In this document: in pieces, positions 57,239-64,000 of the stretch | Layout: every line of letters begins with the position of its first letter | Numbering within the stretch: the stretch's first letter is position 1 | From: Methanothermobacter thermautotrophicus | GTDB taxonomy: Archaea > Methanobacteriota > Methanobacteria > Methanobacteriales > Methanothermobacteraceae | Reading direction: 5' to 3' | DNA: 64,000 bases | NCBI RefSeq assembly: GCF_014889545.1 | Contig: NZ_QKOF01000007.1 | Span: 240,453-304,452, forward strand | Translations under genes and position numbers: made by a program | The notes under the pieces: model-generated | The model's database searches: none | Seen by the model: only the letters and a program-made list of their open reading frames with translations | Told to the model about the DNA's origin: nothing

Positions 57239-57875
57239 TATCCATCACCTCCAGCACTGCCTCGGCCATTGTCTCAAGGTTTGAGAGGTACTCCTCATAC
57301 CATCTCCTCCTGACCTTGGAGATGACGTAGGCTATACCCCCAGATGCAAGTCCCACAACTGTTGTGTCGAAGGCTATGATGATGGCCTGGGCCAGTGTAT
57401 TGATGTCACCCGCACCGAGGGCTGCAAGACCTGGACCCATGGGTATGAGTGTCCCCATCAATCCAAGGGTTGGGCCGAGTCTGGTTACAATGTCTGTCTT
57501 CTCCAGGCTCTTTGCAGCCTTGAGTTCCTCGTTCTCTATCAATTTCCTTGCAAGGGCCTCCCTTGATTTAGGTCCAAGTTCAGTTGTCCCTGCAATGTCC
57601 ATGAGCACCGCCTTCTGGCTCTGGGGTATCTCCATTGAATCAACGACCTCAATTATCTTCTCGGGGGTTCCTGGATTTGAAATTGATTTTATTGCTGATT
57701 CAAGTTCCTTAACATCAGTCCTTATCCTTCCAGAGTACTCTGATATGAGCCCTCCAAGGGTCACTATGGCGTATACCATGAATAACAGCAGGCCCGCTAT
57801 AACAGGTATGAGGAGGCTCTGGGAGACAACGTGTAGTGCACCGCTCAGTATCTCACTGCCGGGTACTGCAACCAT
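57195..57875 (-). CDS. MotA/TolQ/ExbB proton channel family protein
   Basis: 226 residues with three membrane helices ([60 protein letters not shown]). The [10 protein letters not shown] and [12 protein letters not shown] segments are signatures of the ExbB/TolQ channel. Start at ATG 57875 follows AGGTGAT. It is second in DUF2162-ExbB-DUF2149. In a cell without an outer membrane it would energise an extracytoplasmic protein, here the CobN-like one, using the ion gradient. Confidence 0.92.
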   Translation of the reverse strand: MVAVPGSEILSGALHVVSQSLLIPVIAGLLLFMVYAIVTLGGLISEYSGRIRTDVKELESAIKSISNPGTPEKIIEVVDSMEIPQSQKAVLMDIAGTTELGPKSREALARKLIENEELKAAKSLEKTDIVTRLGPTLGLMGTLIPMGPGLAALGAGDINTLAQAIIIAFDTTVVGLASGGIAYVISKVRRRWYEEYLSNLETMAEAVLEVMDNAAQAPAKTPIGSK

Positions 57876-57890
57876 ACATATCACCTCTTA

Positions 57891-58601
57891 CTATTCTATG
57901 AACGTGCTTTTTCTCTTGTTAAGGTAGATTCCAAGCCCCATCAGGGCTAGGGTTCCAAGGACCACGTATATTATCGTGTCTATCCCTGGCACCGTGAGGG
58001 GTGTCATCTTCATGCTCATGACGCTGTTCACGTTTGGGAGCACTATGGCAGCCGTGAGGAAGTATAGGCCGGCAAAGAGCATGAAGTTTCCAAGTAGAAC
58101 CGGGTATGGTTTCCTGATTGCGGCTGCGATTCCATTGGCGAAGACATAGAAGAAACCTATGAATGCTGCAAGGATTACTCCTGAGTACTTGCCAAGGGTA
58201 ACCGCTGACACTCCAATTATCGGTGATACCAGAATTATGCTGACGATGACCGCCCCGAAACAGCAGGGGCATGGTGCAACCATTGCCACACATGCAGTCT
58301 TTGCTGTGTCACGTCTGTGTTCCTTCCACTCCCTGAGAGTGTGGACACCCGCGAATATGAGAATGGCTGCCATTATGATTGTTATGAGGGAACTGTAGGT
58401 GTTGAAGAAGCCCTGAAGCGAGTTCATGTAGGCATCTGCCAGGGCTGCAAGTGCATACACCCCCACTCCGTAACCTGCGGTTATGAGGGCCGCCATCTTC
58501 CTTGATAGTCCTGCAAAGCCCATCGCCAGTCCAATCTTCACACCGAATATCAGGAGAACCGATAGGATCCCCGCCTGCCACAGTAGATTTGCAATGTCCA
58601 T
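57891..58601 (-). CDS. DUF2162 membrane transporter-like protein
   Basis: 236 residues with six or seven membrane helices. A Cys group APCPCCFGA (Cys 104, 111, 113, 114 of the protein) lies at the start of one helix, reminiscent of CcdA/DsbD-type or metal-handling membrane proteins. It is the first gene of the DUF2162-ExbB-DUF2149 operon and corresponds to HmuT in bacterial hmu operons. ATG 58601 follows AAGGTGTGGATC. Could conduct metal or electrons across the membrane; not established. Confidence 0.85.
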   Translation of the reverse strand: MDIANLLWQAGILSVLLIFGVKIGLAMGFAGLSRKMAALITAGYGVGVYALAALADAYMNSLQGFFNTYSSLITIIMAAILIFAGVHTLREWKEHRRDTAKTACVAMVAPCPCCFGAVIVSIILVSPIIGVSAVTLGKYSGVILAAFIGFFYVFANGIAAAIRKPYPVLLGNFMLFAGLYFLTAAIVLPNVNSVMSMKMTPLTVPGIDTIIYVVLGTLALMGLGIYLNKRKSTFIE

Positions 58602-58640
58602 GATCCACACCTTCCACCTTCAAGTTTTGTGATTAATTAG

Positions 58641-58649
58641 TATATAAAT
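58641..58649 (-). promoter_or_regulatory. TATA box of the DUF2162-ExbB-DUF2149 operon
   Basis: On the minus strand ATTTATATA lies about 40 bases before the ATG at 58601 and after a T-rich terminator of the CobN-like gene, so these three genes have their own promoter. Confidence 0.55.
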
Positions 58650-58785
58650 TAAATTATTACGTATTCCTGACTTAGATGCTCTATTTTATTACTACATTTT
58701 TTATTACTGCGCTCAGGTTCTGAATAATAACTCATTCAAATAAATTTTATTGAAATTAAAGTTAATCTGATATTTAAGTTTTTTC

Positions 58786-58796
58786 AAAAAAGAAAA
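58786..58796 (-). terminator. T-rich terminator of the CobN-like gene
   Basis: On the minus strand TTTTCTTTTTT lies 12 bases beyond the stop of the CobN-like gene. Confidence 0.55.
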
Positions 58797-58807
58797 TGGG
58801 GAGGATG

Positions 58808-61800
58808 TTATCTCCTTCCCGGTCCAAAGAAGTATCCAACTCCAACGAGGACCAGAATGGCTACAATACCTACCACACCATATACTGGAAACTCCGTTCT
58901 CTGTTTCACTGTTGATGGAGTCTCTGTAACCTCATATGACTTCTTCTGACCACTTTCTCCAGCTGCAGAATTCTCTGACATGGCTGATGCCTGTGAAACT
59001 GCAGAAAATGCTCCCTGTGAACTTCCTCTGGAATGGCTTCTTCCGCCGCCTGAACCCCCAGATCCAGTCGCTGGCTTTGAAGGTCCTGTGGTTGGACCGG
59101 TGGATGGATTTTCGCCGGGATTCACATCTGATGAAGGTTCAGGGGCAAATACCTGGGCACCTGTTGCTGCATAGAGTGCTGCTGTGAATCTTTTCCTGAT
59201 ATCTGATGACATGTACTGGCCAAGCCACTTCATAAGTTCCCTGTCACCACAGATGGAACCTGAACAGGAAACACCATTCTCTGCAACATAGCGTCCGAGA
59301 TTCTCCGCAATAGTGGTAAGCTGTTCAGTCCTGGCATTCCAGTATCCCCTGTTTGCCATCTCAGCAAAGTGAGCCAGGATGTCCATTGCAGCATAGGGGT
59401 TCCTTGAGTAGTAGCTTGTGAGACCAAGATTGTACCTGTCTGCAACCAGAGCATCATAGTAGGAGTCCCAGAATTTGCTGTCCAGTAGATCGGGGACTGT
59501 GTACTCCCAGGATACAAGGTGTGATGTGTACTTTGCTATTGTCCTTGGCCCCTGGTAGCCCTCATTGAGGATGCTACGCAGCCAGTCAGGATTCAGGTAC
59601 CTTGTCCTGTATTCAATTGCAAGGAACTGTTTAAGGGATAGTACCCTTGGATTTGCCGGGTTCGCATAGTGGAGCACATACAGATTGGGAGCTCTGCCAT
59701 TGTTCATCATCTCAATGGCCATTGAGAGACCTCCGAAGTAGTCAAAGTAGTCGTCGTTATCTGCAACACCGTACAGGTTGGTGTTTCTGCTGTGGTATGC
59801 TGTCTGGATGCCCTTAAGGAGTTCCTTAAATGTTTCTGGCATTGAAACTCCCCATGACCTTTCACTGTATGCATGGCTCATCCTGTTGAAGTAGATCTCT
59901 GCGAGTTCGCTTCTATCGTTCCATGTCCATGACATCTCTGTTCCCTTGCTGACACCTGCACCGTAGTCCCCCACCGGAGGTGCGAATATCCTTGTGATGG
60001 CAACTTCTCCTGCATCATTGGCATTCATTCCTGCCTGCATGTACCTTATGGTGTCATTGATCCAGTGAATTGCAATGTAATTGGTACCCATGGGTTCGCT
60101 ACCCTTGAAGCTGGTGTACTTTGCATCGACGAGGGTCTGCAGCACATAGTCCAGGGAACTTTTCAGTGCCGGGTGGGCTGCAACGATTTCACTGTAGGAT
60201 GCCGCGAGGGCAACACGGTAGGCCCTGTCCATGTTTATGAGAAGCCTCGGGAACAGGTCCCTGAAGAGCCCGCTTGTTGTTACAACAGGGTCAACCCTTG
60301 GTCTTTCTGTGAATGCCGGGAGCCCTGAAGCTGATCTTAGAGCATTTATATCATCAAGTAGCTGTGAGAGTGGTGTTGCCTTCATATTTGAAGCTGAACC
60401 CGTAGATGACCATGTGGGCTCCACACCCATGAGTCTCAGGACAAATGAGACCATGGTTCCATCGTCACGTACCGTCTCAACACACCAGACAACTGCTGCA
60501 ACCTTCTCAGGGATTCTGTCAAACTGCGCAAGTGCCATGTCTGCCAGGCGCTTACCCAGGTTCCATGCCGTCTTTGTTGGCATGAGGTTCTCTGAAACCG
60601 CATAGAAGTTGCTGCCAGTTGGAAGTGCTGAAGGGTTTCGCACAGGATCGTTACCTGCCCTTGGTGTTATGAATCCTCCATTAAGTGCATCCAGGAGTGA
60701 ATTCATCTCTGAATTGAAGCTCTGATTTATCAATGCAACGTACTCAAGGGCCCTGTTAAGGAGTTCTGTTATCCGAGGATTGTCTGTTAGGCTTGATGGT
60801 GGTGTACCACCCATCACCTGGAGTATCCAGTTTACTGTTATGTTGTTGAGCTCCTCCGCCTGCAGTGCCGTGAGGTTATCGAAGTTCCAGCCCCTCGCGG
60901 CGGCTATGAGCCTCTGAAGTGAAGGGCTTGATGGTCCTCCATCCGATGAGACCATGGCTGCTGCCAGGAGTGCTATCTCCTCATCAGTCCACCTCAAACT
61001 GAAGGTGTGCAGTCCAACAGGCATCAGTGTCTGCTGAAGTACCACAAGGTAATCCTCTACCCTTTCAATGTCATCCACTGTGAAGTTTTCAGGGTTTATG
61101 CCCAGCTCTGCAGCCATGTTAAGTTTTATGACGAGGTTCCTGATGGAGTTGAAGTATTCCTGTTTCAGGGGACTTGAATTCGGGGTCTTTGCATAATCAT
61201 CTATGACGGCCCTGAGTTCCAGAAGATCACCGTAAAGCTGTGTTGTTTTCATTGGAGGGGTTAGGTGATCTATTATTACAGCATAGCCCCTTCTCTTGGA
61301 CTGTATACCCTCACCGACACCGTCCATTATGTAGATGTAGACTGAGGGCTTTGTACCGGCACATATCTGTGAGAAGTCGAAGCTGCTTAGTGCAACCTGC
61401 TTTCTTGGTAGCCACTCATAGGTGGCGTGTCTTCCAATGTGTACCTGTGCGTCTGCATTGAACACCGTGTTCACCCAGGCATACCATGCAAGGTACTGGT
61501 GTGGGGGTGCAACCACTGTACTGTGGTAGAGTTTATCAACATCAGCCTCCCATCCCCTCTGGGGTTCCGGGCCTATGAATACGTTTCCAAAGACCAGGCC
61601 GGGGATGACGATGTACTTCCTGCCGTTTCTCTCCACTGTCATGACGTTTCCTGGTGGAGATCCCCATCCATTGAATCCCGGGACAGCCAGGGCCTGGAAC
61701 TCATTCTTGAACTGGTAGAAGAGATTCCATGCTGCATCGGTACTCTCCCCCGTCCTGGCACTGTTCAGAACTGTCCTTAGGGCTTCTGTCATGTTTCTGA

Positions 61801-63748
61801 TCAGCGAAGATGCTGCCTGTGCCTTCTCAGGATAGGTGTTTGCAAGGGATAACATTTCTGAGGACCACTTATCAAGGGTTCCAAGGGCTGCCTTGTAGGC
61901 AGTATCACTTGAAGCATAGTTCAGGGCTAACTTCAGGACCTCCTCAATGTAACCAACCGGTCCCTCTATGACCTGTTTTCTTGCAACAGGGTTGAGGGTC
62001 TGGAACCATGCATAGTATTCCTCTGCATCCCACAGAATGACTGATGTGGCATTTGCAAGCCTTTCAAGTTCTCCTGGCGCCCATAAAGCAACATTTATTC
62101 CCCTCTCTGTCAGAAGTCTTACCAGGTCGTCAGCTGCCCGAGGGAACCCTGAAACACTGTATCCTGCACTCTGCAGTGACTTGAGAATCTCCACCAGGGT
62201 TTCCGGGACATTGAGATAGCTTGCACCTATGTTGCCCTTCCCGGGAGGGTAGTTGTAGTAGATTAGGGCCACCCTTTTCTCTGAGTTCATGAGGTACTTC
62301 AATCTCAACCAGTTGCTGATCCTGTTTACAAGGTAGTCCATCTGCTCCTCTATCGGAGTGTAGGCGACTATCTCAACACCGGTCATGTTATCCATGGACT
62401 TTGCAGGTGCTGCGACGAATATGGGTTCTATGATTCCCTGTGTCTCGGGTATTGCAATCTGGTAGTAGTTGTCGCTCCATAGAAGTCCATCATCTGAGAT
62501 TATCCATTCACCCTCTTCCCTCTTTGTTGATATCATCGCCCTGAAGACGGGAACGTTCATCCTCTCAAGGAGATTGGCTGTCTGGTTCACAAAACCGGAG
62601 CCGAGGGTGAATGTTGTGAAACTTACCAGCGCATCTATTCTGTATCTGTATCTGGAAGAGTTTGCCTCATATTCTGCTGCAGTTATAACCCTTGATGGGT
62701 CTGCGGGATCATAGACAAAGAATTTTACCATGGCTGAATAGATGTTGAGTGGCTGTGTCCCGTTAACACCAGAATATGCCCCAACAACGGGTATGACGTT
62801 TAATCCCTTTGCTGTGAGTTTCTCTATTATGCTGTCAAAATGTGCCATGTCACCTGATAGGAGCACGCTGTCAAGTCCTGCGATTCCGACGGTGGGCCTT
62901 GATGTGTTGAGTGGGTATGCTGCAAGGTAGTCCGCTAGGCTTGTGAAGACCCTGCCGTCCCGGTAGAGCATCTCGGCTGGCAGCGTAACCGGTGCTGCGG
63001 GTTCCCATACAGATGGCCATGTGCCGCCGTTCATCACCGTGAAGTTCTTGAGCAGGAGTTTGAACTGGTTTTCATAGTTCACAGTCCCCTTCTTTGCATA
63101 GTAGAGGCCATAGGTCACCCATGGTGCCAGCTGCGGGTACGTTGCCACGTAATTCTTTAGACGGGCCTCATTGGAATTCTTAAGGTCATAGAGGATTGTG
63201 TTCTTTGTATCTGTGTTTCCGATGACCGAAGCAGGTATGCCCTGGAATATTTTAACCCCGTTGATCTGTGACATGTTTGTAAGGTCAGGGTCGCTCTCAA
63301 GGACAATGAATATCTTGTTTGGCCTGTTAAATGCGATCTCAGGGTGGGCATTCATAACGTTCCTGAAGTTTCCTGAGTCAAAGAGCCACTCTGCAATTAC
63401 GATGTCTGCTGATTCAATAAGTGACTTCAGCTCTGCAGGATCCATCTTTGAAATCTGTGTGGTTGTCCTCACCTCAAACCGAACAGCCCATGTTGACCTG
63501 TTCTGAGGGTTATAACCAGATTGTGATGGATTTATGATTTCCATAACCCTCTTTGCAGCATCATTGGTCATCTTGGAGCTTGTGGATGAATGTATGACAA
63601 GTACCACTGGATCTTTAATCTGATCCGTGTTATTTGCTGTGATTGAGTCTCCCGTACTAACCTCCGTGCTGTTGTCTGCTGCTGCTACGCTCTGGCAGAA
63701 CATTAACATGAGAATGACTGCTGTTACTGTAATCAGATGTTTTCTCAT
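58808..63748 (-). CDS. cell-surface CobN/ChlH-like chelatase protein (HmuS type)
   Basis: 1646 residues. Signal peptide at residues 1-24 (LITVTAVILMLMFCQSVAAA), a huge CobN/magnesium-chelatase-H domain, then a Ser/Gly-rich linker and a C-terminal membrane anchor (YGVVGIVAILVLVGVGYFFG) followed by GRR. Chelatase-H signatures are VHIGRHATYEWLPRKQ (usually HxGTHGTLEWLPGK) and GEGIQSKRRGYAVIIDHLTPP. Start ATG 63748 follows GGAGGTGA. It therefore faces the outside, unlike cytoplasmic CobN for cobalamin synthesis, and its neighbours match bacterial hmuSTUV, whose HmuS removes iron from heme. Substrate here (heme, F430, cobamide or free metal) is unknown. Confidence 0.9.
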   Translation of the reverse strand: MRKHLITVTAVILMLMFCQSVAAADNSTEVSTGDSITANNTDQIKDPVVLVIHSSTSSKMTNDAAKRVMEIINPSQSGYNPQNRSTWAVRFEVRTTTQISKMDPAELKSLIESADIVIAEWLFDSGNFRNVMNAHPEIAFNRPNKIFIVLESDPDLTNMSQINGVKIFQGIPASVIGNTDTKNTILYDLKNSNEARLKNYVATYPQLAPWVTYGLYYAKKGTVNYENQFKLLLKNFTVMNGGTWPSVWEPAAPVTLPAEMLYRDGRVFTSLADYLAAYPLNTSRPTVGIAGLDSVLLSGDMAHFDSIIEKLTAKGLNVIPVVGAYSGVNGTQPLNIYSAMVKFFVYDPADPSRVITAAEYEANSSRYRYRIDALVSFTTFTLGSGFVNQTANLLERMNVPVFRAMISTKREEGEWIISDDGLLWSDNYYQIAIPETQGIIEPIFVAAPAKSMDNMTGVEIVAYTPIEEQMDYLVNRISNWLRLKYLMNSEKRVALIYYNYPPGKGNIGASYLNVPETLVEILKSLQSAGYSVSGFPRAADDLVRLLTERGINVALWAPGELERLANATSVILWDAEEYYAWFQTLNPVARKQVIEGPVGYIEEVLKLALNYASSDTAYKAALGTLDKWSSEMLSLANTYPEKAQAASSLIRNMTEALRTVLNSARTGESTDAAWNLFYQFKNEFQALAVPGFNGWGSPPGNVMTVERNGRKYIVIPGLVFGNVFIGPEPQRGWEADVDKLYHSTVVAPPHQYLAWYAWVNTVFNADAQVHIGRHATYEWLPRKQVALSSFDFSQICAGTKPSVYIYIMDGVGEGIQSKRRGYAVIIDHLTPPMKTTQLYGDLLELRAVIDDYAKTPNSSPLKQEYFNSIRNLVIKLNMAAELGINPENFTVDDIERVEDYLVVLQQTLMPVGLHTFSLRWTDEEIALLAAAMVSSDGGPSSPSLQRLIAAARGWNFDNLTALQAEELNNITVNWILQVMGGTPPSSLTDNPRITELLNRALEYVALINQSFNSEMNSLLDALNGGFITPRAGNDPVRNPSALPTGSNFYAVSENLMPTKTAWNLGKRLADMALAQFDRIPEKVAAVVWCVETVRDDGTMVSFVLRLMGVEPTWSSTGSASNMKATPLSQLLDDINALRSASGLPAFTERPRVDPVVTTSGLFRDLFPRLLINMDRAYRVALAASYSEIVAAHPALKSSLDYVLQTLVDAKYTSFKGSEPMGTNYIAIHWINDTIRYMQAGMNANDAGEVAITRIFAPPVGDYGAGVSKGTEMSWTWNDRSELAEIYFNRMSHAYSERSWGVSMPETFKELLKGIQTAYHSRNTNLYGVADNDDYFDYFGGLSMAIEMMNNGRAPNLYVLHYANPANPRVLSLKQFLAIEYRTRYLNPDWLRSILNEGYQGPRTIAKYTSHLVSWEYTVPDLLDSKFWDSYYDALVADRYNLGLTSYYSRNPYAAMDILAHFAEMANRGYWNARTEQLTTIAENLGRYVAENGVSCSGSICGDRELMKWLGQYMSSDIRKRFTAALYAATGAQVFAPEPSSDVNPGENPSTGPTTGPSKPATGSGGSGGGRSHSRGSSQGAFSAVSQASAMSENSAAGESGQKKSYEVTETPSTVKQRTEFPVYGVVGIVAILVLVGVGYFFGPGRR

Positions 63749-63784
63749 GATCCTTTCACCTCCTTTAAATTTTTCAATATTCAT

Positions 63785-63906
63785 TTATTGTGAAGACAAT
63801 ATAAATTATTGTTATTACTATTTCGAGGCAATTGAAAAATAGAGTATTAATAAATAAATAATATTACTTATTTTATATGTGTATCATGAAAAAGTAATAC
63901 CAACAT
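63785..63906 (-). promoter_or_regulatory. promoter region of the CobN-like gene
   Basis: AT-rich gap upstream of the CobN-like gene. On the minus strand a TATA-like CATATAAAATA lies near 63870, and further AT runs follow. The gap also separates it from the upstream gene cut by the window edge. Confidence 0.4.
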
Positions 63907-63922
63907 AAAAAAAGAAAAAAAA
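63907..63922 (-). terminator. T-rich terminator of the upstream partial gene
   Basis: On the minus strand eight T, one C and seven T lie 9 bases beyond the stop of the partial gene at 63932-64000. Confidence 0.6.
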
Positions 63923-63931
63923 TGGATGGGT

Positions 63932-64000
63932 TTATTTTCCTGCTTCGCCCCTGAGGAATCCGAAGGCCACAAGACCAGCAGCAACAAGGACGCCCACGAT
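63932..64000 (-). CDS. C-terminal membrane anchor of a protein cut by the window edge
   Basis: The last 22 codons of a minus-strand gene, reading IVGVLVAAGLVAFGFLRGEAGK then stop. This is a hydrophobic helix followed by a short basic tail, the same design as the anchor of the CobN-like protein next to it (IVAILVLVGVGYFFGPGRR). It may be a second surface protein of the same system, perhaps a paralog. Only the end is visible. Confidence 0.65.
   Translation of the reverse strand: MVGVLVAAGLVAFGFLRGEAGK

Noticed and set aside
58808..63748. Cobaltochelatase CobN for aerobic cobalamin synthesis
   Set aside because: Signal peptide, C-terminal anchor and ExbB/DUF2149 neighbours argue for an extracytoplasmic role; methanogens use the anaerobic route.

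Overview
The window reads as a piece of a thermophilic, hydrogenotrophic methanogen chromosome of the genus Methanothermobacter. The evidence is gene content: G1P dehydrogenase for archaeal lipids, CofC for F420, archaeal riboflavin/F420 enzyme ArfB, a NifH-like CfbC-type protein for F430, L37e beside an archaeal Sm protein, and an adenosylcobalamin ribonucleotide reductase carrying the mini-intein known from this genus. Genes are tightly packed and many have strong AGGTGAT-type ribosome binding sites. Several proteins differ in places from the M. thermautotrophicus Delta H versions I remember, so a related strain or species is likely; this was not checked by search.

Layout. 1-4.8 kb: a DUF166-ferredoxin protein (cut by the window edge), CbiF of cobalamin synthesis, NikR divergent from a metal ABC transporter (binding protein, ATPase, permease) and a small Sm-like protein. 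4.8-14 kb: rpiA, UPF0179, egsA, proS, a membrane-anchored protein, cofC, thiD, purA and an AAA+ ATPase; the thiD-purA and purA-AAA gaps hold short degenerate repeats. 14-22.9 kb: Ogt, a membrane histidine kinase, a CBS-MgtE-like transporter, a double rhodanese, a CPBP protease, a decaying gerW/DUF2953 gene pair and small secreted or ligand-binding proteins. 23-28.2 kb: galE and galU bracket an unusual PfkB-like/AAA fusion and a TPR-CPBP protease fusion. 28.2-34.1 kb: secreted proteins, a tRNA-Leu(GAG), several DUF families, a pair of paralogous tiny membrane proteins, the NifH-like protein, a CBS protein and a U32 peptidase.

34-47.7 kb: purF; an RNA-processing neighbourhood (Toprim, L37e, Sm, PUA); arfB; the intein-bearing nrdJ; a frameshifted membrane-protein pseudogene; a DUF5814-type helicase; and an operon of XRE-cupin regulator, thioesterase and acyl-CoA synthetase. 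47.9-51.8 kb: two amt-glnK pairs for ammonium uptake, the second with an exact NrpR-type operator and the first with a one-mismatch version in the same place. 51.8-56.8 kb: a secreted protein, pdxS, a HepT-MntA toxin-antitoxin pair lying between two near-identical repeats, and a PfkB/HisA-like operon.

56.9-64 kb holds the most interesting system: a 1646-residue CobN/ChlH-type chelatase-like protein with a signal peptide and C-terminal membrane anchor, followed by DUF2162, ExbB/TolQ and DUF2149 genes. This set matches the hmuSTUV half of the bacterial heme-acquisition operon but sits in an organism without an outer membrane. A second protein with a similar C-terminal anchor ends just upstream, cut by the window edge.
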